A stretch of DNA of 64,000 nucleotides, taken from the NCBI GenBank assembly GCA_950106755.1, contig OX467090.1, positions 744,001 through 808,000 of the forward strand. The letters are read 5' to 3'. The stretch comes from Climacium dendroides. Taxonomy: Eukaryota; Streptophyta; Bryopsida; Hypnales; Climaciaceae. Under the pieces are notes generated by a model. That model did no database searches, had not been told where the DNA came from, and saw nothing but the letters and a program-made list of their open reading frames with translations. Shown here piece by piece: positions 34,088-45,848 of this stretch. Position numbers and translations under genes: made by a program. How positions within the stretch are numbered: position 1 is the stretch's first letter; each line of letters begins with the position of its first letter.

Positions 34088-36928
34088 ATGACTTCATCTG
34101 CGACTTTTGACGACTTCATGGAATCCTCGGATGATGAATTCCTAGTTTTGGAAGGGATGAATGTAGGCATTCCTGAATGCGAAGGACTTCCGCGTCATCT
34201 TTGGAATACAAGATGTGTTACTCTTTACAATGAGAAGGGTCTACTTGTTGGCGAAGGGACTTGCCATAGTGTCAACTCAGACCTCGTGCTTGGAGCTAAT
34301 GGTCCTCTTGGAGATACCCATGTAGCAGTTCACATCACCAAGACATTCTCAGAAGCGGATATCCCTCAAGAGCAGATTTACTATTTGGTAGCTTGGCCGA
34401 TTAAACGAGTCCACTATGCGGGAGCAAGTTTTCATGACCATGAGGCGCGAGATAAATTCAATCAGCTACAAGCCCGCCTCTTGAATCCACAACCTCTAGC
34501 ATCTGTACGGCCATATTCAAGTATCCTTAGGAATCCACCTCGTGTAACCTCCCACAGATCTAAGGAACTCCTCACTCCAGAGTGCATCAACTTGGTGTCT
34601 AGCAAAGTCTGTTGTTCCCAGAATTGCGTTCAGCTATTTCCAAGGGAGAAGATTCGGGCCTTCCGCGAGCAAATGTACTCTAATACATCATTCAAGTTCA
34701 GGTCACACATGAAGACTGATGTACACAGGTCAGTGCATCTTGATGCACGTGGGAGGAAGACAGTGACCGTTGAAGGCATCAACGTGTGCATGTGAGCATG
34801 AATGCATATTTCTGGGGTCCCGGAGGCTACATTCTATCAATACCTCAAATATTGGAAGGACGAACGAGAGGTAAGAGACTATGGAAATGTAGGATTGGAG
34901 AAGCCGAGAAAGCATACTCAACAAGCAATTGCCACGCTAAAGTGCATCCTTGAAAAGGAGGCAGATCACATGCCACATCGTACTCGGACTTTGAAGTCAG
35001 GGGACAAGGTCGTATCCATGTGTCTTCCCTCTACTTTTTAGTGGAAGGGTAAGATGAAAGAAATTAATGATGTCAATGCAGCCTTCGGATTACCCGAAGT
35101 TTCCACTTCAAACCTTAGCAAGATCAGGTCCTTGAAGTTTTCAAAGTACGAGGTGAAAAAACTTGGTGATAATTTTGTTCGGTGTTCAATGTGTGACAAA
35201 CTACAAGAGCTACGAAGGAGTTGTATTGCTGGATCTCAAAGTGCTTTGATATGGTCAAGGAGGCTTGACAAACATTTGGCTATTGCTCGGGCACATAGGG
35301 AGCTGTACTATGCAAATCGTTACCGCTCGCATGAGTTTCCAAATGAATGTTTGACAATCATGCATGACAAGATGGACCATGCCAAGACCGCTTCTCCAGT
35401 TTTTTCCCACAAAACTAAAGAACTTGATGGGCTCATGAAGTTGCCCGTCTCAGTCACTGGCATGATTGCGCATGGTCATACTGATGTTCGATATGCGCAC
35501 TATGGCTTGGATATGTTTCCCCACGACTCAAACTACACTGTTGGCTCCATGGCGAAGTTGCTCCGAGATTTGGAATTGCCACCAAAATCGTCTTCTCGGC
35601 AATTGTTTATGGGGTCTGGATCCACAAATTTATCCAGGGCAATACTGAAGGGTGTCGAAGTTTGCGAAGCATCGCTACCTCCGCTACCGAAAACGTTATG
35701 TCCAGGGATGCTGTTGCCTCCTATTTTGAATGTGCAGATGGATAATGCCACCGGAGATAACAAGAATAGATTTGTTTTTTGTTATTGGTCTCTACTTGTT
35801 GCAAACAAGATCTTTCATGAAGTGTACGTGAACTTCATGATTGTGGGTCATACTCATGACGACATTGATGCACTCTTTGGAAGATGGAGTATGCTTTTGA
35901 AGAAGGAAAACTTCCTTACAATTCCTGCACTTATGAAGTCGTTTATGGATGTGGAATCCATTCCAATAATCCCTCACCTCATTGAAGAGGTGCCAGATTT
36001 CAAGGGTTTCATAGCAGGCAAAGTTTTGGACGGCAATGACATCATGGTTGGACACACAAAGCCACAACAAGTGAAGTTCTACCTTGACTCGACTGGGTGT
36101 CCAGTCATGAAGTACAAAATGCTGTGCACTGATGTAGAGTGGTTGCCGAAGGGGACTAGTCATGGAATGAAATTGTAGAAGGAGGACTCTAAAGGGCAAA
36201 GTTTGTGGCCACGTGGAGTACCAGAAGCAGTTCTGCCGAGTCCAATGAAAGGTGCAGAGGACATCTTGAAGGGCATATCCGGATTCGTGAGATATTGGGA
36301 GAATTTGTGCAATCAAGATCGCACTGGAGAGTACCAAAGACGCTATGAGCACGTAGTGCACTACTGGCAAGGTGTCAAGGTAGCATTGCTAGAACCACTA
36401 CCTTCATCTTCTATTTTGAAGGATGGTTTTTGGCCTACGAGCCGTGTTCAAGCAACTCAAGTGGATGAATTAGACGAAGACGGCGAGGATCGTGAAGAGT
36501 TTAGAGAAGATGACGCATACGTAGGCCCTTTGAGAGGTCGCCCACAACCATCCTTTAGGGGGGGTCGAGATCTCTTTGAAGGATATTTTGTTGCAGTTCG
36601 ACCCGCAGATGGTGACAGTCATCCGGTTTGGATTGCAAGGGCGTTATCTGATCCAAATTGTAATCCGGAGAAACCTAATTGTATACGCATTCAGTACTTC
36701 CGTCCAACATCGAGAGATGAAGATGTTCAAGACTTCTACACTGGATGGGACAGTGAAAGAGGTCTACGTTGGAAAGTGGATGAAACTGAACCGCCACTTT
36801 GGGAGCATACAAATGCTGTTATGACAGCGTGGAAGTCTAGCATTCGAAAAGATACTCGTCAATGCATGATCAAGATTCCTGCTGCTCAAATTGACGTTAT
36901 CAACCAAAGTCTCGCATCCTACACTTGA
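34088..36928 (+). pseudogene. DUF7869-type putative transposase with in-frame stops
   Basis: Start MTSSATFDDFMESSDDEF at 34088, right after a TTTTCCAG acceptor. One frame is kept to the TGA at 36926 (947 codons) apart from TGA 34793, TGA 34799, TAG 35039 and TAG 36176. Order: an N-terminal part with VAWPIKRV, resembling the DUF8039-type segment of plant transposons (weak); a cysteine segment (CSQNC, later RCSMCDKL); the core with HDKMDHAK, NVQMDNATGDNKNRF and VGHTHDDIDALFGRWS, which is the DUF7869 pattern; and a C-terminal part with FVAVRPADGDSHPVWIARAL. The spaced acidic residues could be a DDE/RNase H-like site (inference). Palindrome array 2 lies upstream and the right end of the 30 kb insertion ~730 bp downstream. 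It is the best candidate for the enzyme that moved the unit. Confidence 0.75.
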
Positions 36929-37219
36929 TATCTGTAGCTATGTAATATGTATGCATATAATTAGATGGTATAGTTTTGAGTGGATTGATTTTATTTTATT
37001 GCTCGGCATTGCATTATTGATTTCAACTGTATATTTTGTGTTTACAGAACATTGGAATTTAAGTATAGTCTCAATATACTTCTTTTTATATTCTTCAGCA
37101 CTCTTTTCTTTATTTTTTACTTCATTATCTTATTTGTTTATCATTGAATATGTTTTATTTCAAATTACATTGTTATTGGGAAAAAAAGTAGTAGATATAT
37201 CTACTATTTATTTGGTTAA
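36929..37219. other. AT-rich 3' flank of the DUF7869-type gene
   Basis: T-rich sequence, no supported ORF or RNA. It probably contains the 3' UTR and the polyadenylation region. Confidence 0.5.
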
Positions 37220-37295
37220 CAGATAAAGCACTTGTCACATTTTGGGTAGGGGGGCAGTTGGTTGTTACAACTTTCCTGCCTGCAAAGCTCATTTA

Positions 37296-37416
37296 GCAGC
37301 ACCAAGTCATATTGTTCTCTCATGCACTCATACAAGTCCAACGGGAATCGAACCCGGACCGCTTCAATGAGATGAATAACCCCTCACAACCAACCGCGGA
37401 GTTCATGACTTGGTGT
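37296..37416 (-). repeat. tRNA-derived (SINE-like) remnant
   Basis: On the minus strand a perfect pol III B-box GGTTCGATTCC (37354-37344) follows an A-box-like GCGGTTGGTTGTGAGGGG (37398-37381). The acceptor stem does not pair, so it is not a functional tRNA. It is bounded by an inverted repeat CACCAAGTCAT (37296-37306) and ATGACTTGGTG (37406-37416). Confidence 0.5.
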
Positions 37417-37505
37417 TTAGAAGATGACGTAATCTTTATTTATATTAATTATAACATTTACTCTCAACCGAATTACAGGTGTTTGAACAGACTATCACTC
37501 AAAAG

Positions 37506-37520
37506 ACTCTCATTTTAATG
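37506..37520. repeat. Subterminal inverted match to the left end of the 30 kb insertion
   Basis: Reverse complement is CATTAAAATGAGAGT, identical to 7525-7539. Together with the outermost imperfect ends it supports paired termini. Confidence 0.6.
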
Positions 37521-37661
37521 GAAATTGCGCATTACAACTAGCAAATTCAGTGTTTGCCCACCTAAATTGCCTAAAATTATAATTCATTTGTTAGGGTCTA
37601 AATGGACTATATTATTATGAGAGGCCTCAAACCTCTCAAAATATTGAATATTGTATTTATG

Positions 37662-38657
37662 GTGAATCCGAGTCCGACCAAGAAGCAGATTCCAGAAACG
37701 AAACCGAAGAGGAGAAGGAAAAAGAAAAAGAAGAGGAGGAGCCGCAGTTCACTTCCAAAAGGCAGAAGACCACGCCGACCCGAAATCGAAGAACGCCTCT
37801 GGTTCAACTCCGGCCGTGCAAAGAGGAGGCTCCAGCCGGACCGGATGTGCCAGCCGGATCGGGAACCGGAGATCCGTTCGACGAGTTGGTTGGGATCCTC
37901 TACGGAATCTGGGCGGATTGGGAAATCAAGAAGCGGACGATCGGGGGGATCGCGCAATTGATTGGAGCGGAACCGGATAATCAACTGCCACAGCGGATAG
38001 CTGAGAGTGTCATCAATCCGGATGAGCTCCGGAAGATAAAGGCGGAAAGCAAGCTGCAACATGATGAGGTTGACACCCTCAAAGCCGAGCTTTTCGCCTT
38101 GCTCGAGAACGCCACCGCGACAAGGGAGATGGCAGAGGAAATGAAGAGGCTAGCCGCGGAGGTGAAGGACGTGCTTGGAGGACCCGGAGCCGCGATCACC
38201 AAGGCGCGCCTCTTCGAAGAGGAGGTGCACAAGGAAAAGAAGATATCCGGAACAAGGGTGGTGCACATCCTCACCGATTTTGAGGAGCAGATGGAGAAGC
38301 TCCTGTCCAAGGCAAGGAAGTCAACGAACCGGATCATGGAGAGCAGCCAGAAGTTGACAAAGATTCCGGTCCAGCTCTCTGAACTTTCATTTCCGGACTT
38401 GTTTCCGGAAGAGACAGCTCAGGAACCGGGGAAGGACAAGACGCCCTAGTCAAGCAGAGCACAAAAGAAGACGCCCTCGACCAGACCGCAGCCGATCGAC
38501 TTAGACTCCCTGGAAACTGATGAAGAACACCCGGTTCCACCTCCGGATGGGGAATGGAACCAGAATCTAACTGAGGTCTTCGAGCAGTTGGAGAGACCTA
38601 ACGAGAGTCCTACCATTGGATCTCGAGTATATGAGGCAGAATAGGAAGTGTTGTAAA
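37662..38657 (+). pseudogene. Gag-like ORF of B1, C-terminal piece
   Basis: Acidic/basic linker (ESESDQEADS..., EEEKEKEKEEEE), then the conserved DPFDELVGILYGIWADWE block, coiled-coil-prone ELFALLENATATREMAEEM and GTRVVHILTDFEEQMEKLLS. TAG at 38447 and ~38641 interrupt the tail before TAA at ~38655. The frame across the linker is intact here, which shows that the B2 linker has a frameshift. Confidence 0.72.
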
Positions 38658-39818
38658 AGTAGGAGTTATAAACAGGAACCGGATTTATAGAGTATGAACC
38701 GGAATAGAATCCGGTTAGGATAAGGTAGAACCGAATTGTCAACGCCTTCAGAGGCGGAAATTGTGTATTCACTTTTTGCTTTTTGCTTTTTGTATATAAA
38801 ACAGTCTCTAAGCTGGAGACTGGGAGAGTTCTTTTGGCATTTCTTTGCGTACTTTCCATTGACCTGGCTTTGTGTATTTTTCCCGAGTGTTGGCAGGAGT
38901 GCACGGAGTTGGAGTAAGAGGGTATGTATGGAGGTGTTGGCAGAGTTCTCCCTTTGATGTGTCTTTCCGGTTCTAAGTACATGTGAGTAGGTTATGAAGA
39001 GTTAGGAGTGGATTCCAGATCCTCAGCATCTGCAGGAGCTCTGCAATCCGGGTGAGAAAGCCGTTGATTAGGCTAGGCGGATAGGGAGGGATTCCTTAGC
39101 TGTGCTAGAACTCCTGGGTGAAAAATCCGGTTGAGTATCCTGACTCCTGTGAGGTCTTGCCACCGTTGTTGGTAAACGGAAGAGCTTGGTAGAGGTTGGA
39201 ATGGACGGATGCACTTGTAGCCACCTAACTTTGTACAGAACGGATTCAGCATCAAGGTCGTTGTAGTATGAGAGGATCGTACGGAGGGTCTTTGTGTGAC
39301 CTGTAGTTCGGATTGCCATCCGGATTGTTGTGAAGGACCAAACCGGATCTGGATTAGTTAGGGGATTAGCGGATAGGAGAGTGGGTCTTCAGCCACTATA
39401 AGTCACGGAAGGAGTGGTGGGCCTACCACTTTCAAAAGCAAGTGGCAAACCCTCTGATGGTAAAATAGAGGCAAAATTAAATCGGGTACGGAAGGGTGGA
39501 CTGGAACGGATCTACCCAGGAGGACACTTAGGACCGGAAGTTGTAGGGTCCTGAGTTGGGAAGTTAGTCAATAAATCGGAAAACTAGTGAAACCGGAATT
39601 AGGATAAAATCTGGTCGTAGTCTTCCGGTTGGTTTTGGATGTTCCGGTTTTCAAAGGTAGAACCGGAAATTAGAATTTAAGTGTTAATTGGGTTTAGCTC
39701 CTTGTTAGGGTTAGCTACTTCACAGGATCTCGTGGGTTCGATCTTTAGGGTCATTTTGTTATGCTCTAGAGTGATTTTTTGAGTATAATAGGGAAATTGT
39801 TTACTCTGTGCTGCGACA
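37662..39818 (+). mobile_element. Element B1, part 3 of 3 (3' end)
   Basis: Starts with the B1 codons that follow 7513 and runs collinear with B2 5' to 3' down to GTGCTGCGACA at 39818, including a TATATAAAA box at 38793. It looks 5'-truncated when read alone, but the breakpoint is exactly complementary to part 2. Confidence 0.88.
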
Positions 39819-39881
39819 CACGACATCGCAGGATGCACACTGACTAACTTGATAGAGAAACATAATTTTCACTATTGGAAT

Positions 39882-41920
39882 CACTACAACAATGGCAGTG
39901 TTTTATGACAGCAAAATTATGACTGAGGCTGATTAGCGACTGCTTGTAGTTATATTTTTGAAGGTAAAAAAATATGACTGCAAATATGATTGCGAGTCAT
40001 ATTTTAGCCTTATACATCATGGCCGTATAGTATATGGCCATTGGAAACACCAAAATACTTCATAGAGAACGGTAGGGAACATATTTAGGGAACGCCCAGT
40101 CATATTTTCTTGTCATATTTTACAATCACATCTCTATAATAATAAGATTTTTTTAGGGCAACCCAAAAACAATTTGAGTAGAGAATATATTTAGAAAGTA
40201 CCTAGTCATATTTTTCCACGTAGGATTTTTTTGTAGTCATATTTTTTTTAAATCACTTTTTTGTAGTTGCCACTAATTTAGAATTTTGAAACCCTAGCCG
40301 CCAATTTTTATAGCCACTCCTCTTTTTGCCCCTTCTTCTTTCTTTTTTTGTTTCTTCTTCTTTGTTTTTGTTGCTTCTTAAGTTTTGTTTCTTGTTGCTT
40401 TTTAGGTTTTTCTTCTTCTTACTTCTTAGGTTTTGCTTCTTCTTCTTTCTTTATTGTTCTTTCTTCTTTGTTTTTGTTGCTTCTTAAATTTTGTTTTTTG
40501 TTGCTTCTTAGGGTTTTTTTCCTCTTGCTTCTTCTTACTCCTTAGGTTTTGCTTCTCCTTCCTACTTAGATTTTGCTTCTTCTTCTTTGTTTTTGTTGCT
40601 TCTTAAGTTTTGTTTCTTGTTGCCTCTTAGGTTTTCTTCTTCGTGCTTCTTCTTACTTAATCTTGCTCCTTCTTACTCCTTGCTTCTTAGGTTTGTTTCT
40701 TCTTCCTACTTATTTTTTGTTTCTTCTTCTTTCTTAGGTTTTGCTTCTTCTTGCCTTTCAATTTTTATTTTATTTTTCCTTCTTAAGATTTTCTTCTTCT
40801 TGCTTTTTAAATTTTGTTTTTTAGATTTTGCTTCTTTTTCCTCTTAGATTTCTCTTCTTCTTCCTTCTTAAATTTTGCTTTTTCTGCCTTCTTAAGTTTT
40901 GCTCCTTTTTCCTTCTTAGATTTTGCTTCTTCTTGCCTCCTAACTTTTGCTTCTTCTTCCATTTTAGGTTTTACTTCTTCTTCCATCTTAGATTTTGCTT
41001 CTTCTTACTTTTTAACTTTTGTTTCTTCTTCCATCTTAGGTTTTTTTTTTCTTGCCTCCTAGTCATATTTTGCAGTCATATTTTGCAGTTATATTTTGTA
41101 GTCATATTTTGCAATCATAATGTCACTTAGTTTTTGCTTCTTCTTTTTTGCTATTTTTTGCTTCTTAGTCTCTCTATCATCATTGTTATTTTTTTTTGTT
41201 ATTTGTAATTTTTGAATATATAATGATTATAACTTTTTTTTATCTTAAACATGTTTACATATTTTCTAGTGCTTTAAATCTTTAAAGTTTGAATTATATT
41301 GTTCATTTATTGAAAACTAACCTTCTTGTTTATACATGTAGGCATTGGAGATTGAAATGAAGTTATTGAAGGCTACTTGCAATACAAAAGAGGTAACATC
41401 TTTACATTTTTATTGGAATATAGGTCCTACAAGTATGTGGAAATATACATATATAAAGAGCCATTGTGATATATTTTATGTTAGTAACTAATAAATATTA
41501 TTTTAAAAAATCACATTTTTTCTTGTGTTTGACTTTCTAATGTACAGTTATATTCCATGTCATCAAAAAATATGACTCATTGCAGTCATATTCCACGTCA
41601 TCAAAAAATATGACTTGCCGCAGTCATATTCCACGTAGGATTTTTTTGTTTGCTCGGGCAATTCAACAAAAAGTCAAGACCCCCTTAGGATAGTTAAAGT
41701 ATATGCCATGTTGGTATACTATGGCTAAATATGGGTATTTATACCCTTCAACTTATATGACTGCCAATATGATTGATGTCTGAAGCGACTGCTTTCAAAC
41801 GACTGGAGTCAATCATATCCCGAGTCATCTATAGTGATTTCTACGTGAGTCATATTTTTTTATTTTACGACTCACTGTAGTCATATTTTGTAGTCATAAA
41901 ACACTGCTTTTGTTGTAGTG
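39882..41920. mobile_element. Non-autonomous CACTA element
   Basis: 2039 bp with ends CACTACAACAATGGCAGTG and CACTGCTTTTGTTGTAGTG and a 3-bp duplication AAT (39879-39881, 41921-41923). Both subterminal regions are packed with (A)GTCATATTTT in both orientations, the usual place for transposase-binding repeats in CACTA elements. The middle is a ~750 bp pyrimidine-rich run of TTCTTCTTGCTTCTTAG-like units; ORFs there encode only Phe/Leu/Ser. A possible exon remnant, GCATTGGAGATTGAAATGAA, is flanked by AG/GT at 41342-41392. No transposase. Confidence 0.92.
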
Positions 41921-41923
41921 AAT

Positions 41924-44263
41924 TCAACAACCATGATGATTGAAATATAGAGTAAGGGCAAATGAGGATGGCCGTCGAAATTCATTTGCATTGTATACTT
42001 CACATGCCTGCATGCAGTGCAGTGCATGGCCTTTCAGCGACTGATTTTTATTTTTCATTTTAATTAAGCTTAATGCACACTCTTACCTTAATGGACCCAA
42101 ACTTGCTCCATTAACTTAATCGTGAACATATAGCTTAAAATCTACTTTTTCGTTAGATTTGCTACTACTTAAAATTTTGCTTAGTTCATTCTCTATAAAA
42201 TACACAATAGTTGCCGCCGTCCTCTACTACTAGTACTAGCAGCTGCTACGCAAGCAGACACTTCGATTCTCAAGATAAGAAGGCTATCTGGTGTAGACCA
42301 CCTACACTACTTCCTCAAAAGACCCCACCATAAGAATCCAGTTAAGAGTAGGTGCGAAACGGCCCTAAGTCAAATTGAGATAAAACTACAATAAATTAGA
42401 GGCCAGTGAATTATTATTGAATGAATGTAAGATTGTGCTAATTGGCATGAAATAAAATAGATGTGATGAAGAATTTTATTGTGAAGTAACCTGACTAGAG
42501 TTTTTACAAAAAAAATGATGCGAGAAAATTGTTAATGAAGATTTTGTCAATTTATAGAATATTACTAAGAAGCCATAATTTGGGAAATGACAAATTGATG
42601 TGAGTACCAATTGTCTGAAGAAAGCATTTGTGAATGAACTGAGTCTAATTACCAATTAATGAGAGCCTAATAGATTTATAATTTTAATATGTCAAATTGG
42701 AAGACCATAGAGTTGTTAATTCAACTTTTCAAATAGAGAGTTTTAGCCTAATAACCGAGCTACAATTAAGTTGAATAGTACACGGCTATAGGTTCATTTG
42801 CAATTTAAGTAGGGATTAGTTTCAAGACATGACAAATTGACAATGTTTGAGATCAAAAGGAGCTAAAGACAAATTGATGGTGTAAAAGAAGAAAGTTGCA
42901 AATAGTGTAGAGTTTGAAGTAGAGAACCAAGAAAGATGCAAACTGTTCATGCCATGTATACAGTGCAATGGTGTAGAATGACAGATAGATTTAGCATACT
43001 AATTTGCAATTAGGCTAGTAATGGGTAAACAAATTTAAAGAGAATTAATTAACAAACTCTTTTCCTTAAAAGTTTAATGTATTTTAAAGTATATAAATTT
43101 GCCATTTGACTAGGTTGATAGAGCATGCAATAGGTATGATAAATTGACAATAAACCAAAAGAATTGACAAAAGCAATTTGATAAATGAGCCAAATACTAT
43201 ATAGGATTGAGATAGCATACATTGTGTCTTATATATAGCATTGGTAATGGATAGTGATAATTTGACAATGAGTGTGGGCTTATTTATTTGATTCCCAAAC
43301 CAAAGGAAACTTTGATTAGATAAATATTCTACAATACAAAACAAATGACCTTAGTCACAAAACAATAAACTTATGGACCTTTCCTAGGAATTACCCCCAT
43401 ATACTATTAGCTTGGATGTTTTGTTGAAAGAACAAAATTATACCACAAAAAATCTAAAATGTCAACTACTGTAGTCAATCAAAAGTAATACTATTTTTGG
43501 ACTAATATCCATTTCCATAGTCATCTATCAGCTATTTTTTAGATTTAGCGTTCTTGCCATCCTAATCCCTAAACTCTTTAACCCTTGGAGGATTGTTTGT
43601 CCTTTTAGAGGACAATATGGGTCCGAGTAGGTTCCTATTGTTTCAATTTGTAATGACTTTTTTTGAGATTTTTTTAGATTTTTTTAGATTGTATAGTTTG
43701 CATAGAGCTTTGTGGGCATATAATTTTTGTTTCAATTGGATGCTGGATGGAAAGTTATTAACAATTTTTGTCAAAATTACAATTCAAGAATAGACTTAGT
43801 AGTGGAAATTGCTTCACCTTTAAAGGGGGCAAGAAACTTGAGCAACAGGCCTAGCCAAGGTAGGTAGCAAGTGAAGCCCTAGCACCCCTTCCTCCATACA
43901 TCCACAAAAAACATTCACATAAGAAATTAAAATAAGCTTCAATACTAGGTATTAAGGTCGTGGCAAGAGGTTTACGGTGCACTCAAACCAACCAAATAGA
44001 ACTACAAAGAATTATTAAGATGATTTCCCAAAAATCTTTAAAATCTTTTGAATCAAATATCAATGTCATTTAACCATTTGCCTTCAAAATAGTAATTTTG
44101 ATGGCCCAAGGAATTGCTTCAATGATATTTGTGGTTATAGATATTGGAGATGTCATTTTTACATTGAAATAAATTGTACACTATGAATCTTCAAAGGATA
44201 TGTAAATGAAAATGAAATGAAAATTGACTGCTCATTGTCAAAATATTACAATTATGTATGATG
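41924..44263. other. AT-rich intergenic DNA
   Basis: No ORF with coding character, no RNA gene and no clear repeat apart from simple A/T runs. Confidence 0.6.
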
Positions 44264-44603
44264 TAGAATTTCAAACCTCATTTAGTCATAGAAGAATAAC
44301 TTTTTTTTTAACTTTGAACTAAAAAAGTTGAAAAATCTATCTAAATTCCCTTTCCAAAGATCTTTTTGATATTTCTAGCCTCCAATCAGAAGTTATAGAT
44401 AAAATTCAAAGAGGATGTTTGAAAACATCAAAAAATGTCCTTTCCAACTCCTCTCTCAAATTTGTCCATAACTTTTTATTGGAAGGTAGAAATCTCAAAC
44501 AAAGTTTTGGAGAGGAAAATTAGATAGATTTTCCAACTTTTCAAGTTCAAAGCCTTTTGAGAAAAATTATTTTACTATGACTAAATGAGTTTTGAAACTC
44601 TAC
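44264..44603. mobile_element. 340 bp foldback MITE-like element
   Basis: Arms of ~160 bp: GTAGAATTTCAAACCTCATT at the left end is matched by the complement of AATGAGTTTTGAAACTCTAC at the right. Inner landmarks such as AAAATCTATCTAA also occur inverted. The arms have diverged with many indels, so it is old. Target duplication not certain. No ORF. Confidence 0.75.
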
Positions 44604-45848
44604 TTCAAATAAAAAAATTCCTACTTCAATTTGACTTGACTACGAGCGCCAATGCTCCTATTGGTTTTAACTTATGTATCCCACATTTTCTGTTTTACCT
44701 TCTACCACCTCATGTGTCTATAAGTAAAGAGCTTATCTAAACTCCTAAAGGACCAAAGAGTCCACTTTAGGCTTTTTGAGAACTTAGGTAGGTTCTATTG
44801 ACTTCATAATTTTGAATTTTTGCATGTATTTCTTAGGATGGGTACTTTCTTGGGGGGGACACTTCTTGCATTTTAGAAACACACGTGCGGTGGAACATAA
44901 GGTGGATTTAATTCATTTTGGGTGATATTTATAAATATTTATAAAAAAATTACATATAAAGTAGGGGACATGTAAAGTGACAAGTTCTTTATAAGAAATG
45001 TAGGTAGCCAAAAAATATGGTCCATTAATTTTTAGGTACATGTAATTTAGGGGCAAGAGAATTGGATCCAAGGAATTGTATTTAGTAGGGTCTGTTTGTA
45101 CTACATCAGAATTACAGTATAGTACTACGCCAGAGCTACAGTACAGTACTACGTCAAAGGAGATCTCGGTGGGGCATTACAGGAGTATACTGTAGTCTCT
45201 CCAAATCAATGGATGAAGGTGCGATTTGATATCCAGACTTAGGATTTTAGGGTATCAGCGGTTGAGTTCTGCTGCTCAAACAAAGGTCCAATTGTGCGTT
45301 TTGAGTTTGTGCTGCCGGAGACGTGCTTGTGCATTTTAGGGTTGTGCTGCTCGTCGGATTGCTTGTGCCTATCTCCAATTCAGTAGATGAAGGTGCGATT
45401 TGAGATCCAGAGACTTAGGATTTTAGGGTAGCCAATAAGTTCTGCTGCTTGAATAGAGGTCCAATTGTGTGTTTTCAATTTCTTCTGTCGGAGGCGTACT
45501 TGTGCATTTTAGGGTTTAGTTGCTTATCGGAGGCATGTGTGCGTGTGATGTGCGAGGCGGTTTTGAAGTAGAAGCTGTCCCGGTAATTCTTCGAACGGAG
45601 TTTGAAGACTTCGAGGTGCTCGGGGCTGGGGCGAATTCTGCGAGGTTTTAGGTAAGCTTCAAGTGCTCTGTTCTTTCCATTCTATAGCTTTAGGCCTACC
45701 AATTTAGACGTTTTCAACTTTTCATGAAATTCTGTGATGGTTTAGGGTTTTAGAATCACTCCTTCTGCCAAGTTGCTCGTCATATCAAAGCACTGCTTAC
45801 ATGCTTAGAGTTGGATTGGGATAGGGTTCAGGATTAGGAAATCAAGTC
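44604..45848 (+). repeat. AT-rich DNA, then a leader-like region with a ~173 bp tandem duplication
   Basis: Up to ~45190 nothing is recognised. Two units (about 45199-45371 and 45373-45535) share ATGAAGGTGCGATTTGA, GACTTAGGATTTTAGGGTA, GGTCCAATTGTG and TTGTGCATTTTAGGGTT. The composition is like the duplicated leader at 1.9-2.5 kb. It directly precedes the decayed gene at 45849. Confidence 0.6.

Larger units (their letters stand above)
7514..37657. mobile_element. ~30 kb insertion: proposed giant DNA transposon with nested elements
   Basis: Boundaries are set by B1: its ORF stops at 7513 and resumes at 37658-37661, with TATG present on both sides (7510-7513, 37658-37661). B2 shows the uninterrupted sequence. 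The first 30 bases and the reverse complement of the last 30 agree at 21 positions (shared ATATTCA, TGAGAG and TTT). A further exact 15 bp inverted match, CATTAAAATGAGAGT, lies at 7525-7539 and 37506-37520. Contents: two minus-strand genes on the left, a DUF7869-type gene on the plus strand on the right, palindrome arrays upstream of both arms, and three younger gag-like elements. The core is ~19 kb. It could instead be a composite of several insertions; the palindromes shared by both arms argue for one unit. Confidence 0.7.

Noticed and set aside
35792..36370. 192-codon minus-strand ORF
   Set aside because: Antisense of the DUF7869-type core; no coding features of its own.
37330..37416. Candidate tRNA gene on the minus strand
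   Set aside because: The B-box is perfect but the acceptor and anticodon stems do not pair; listed as a SINE-like remnant.
37662..39818. Reading this piece as an independent 5'-truncated retrocopy
   Set aside because: Its breakpoint is exactly complementary to 7513 with a 4-bp overlap, and the summed pieces give a full-length element; coincidence is unlikely.
40348..41130. Phe/Leu/Ser-rich ORFs resembling membrane proteins
   Set aside because: Translations of a CTTCTT-type simple repeat inside a CACTA element.
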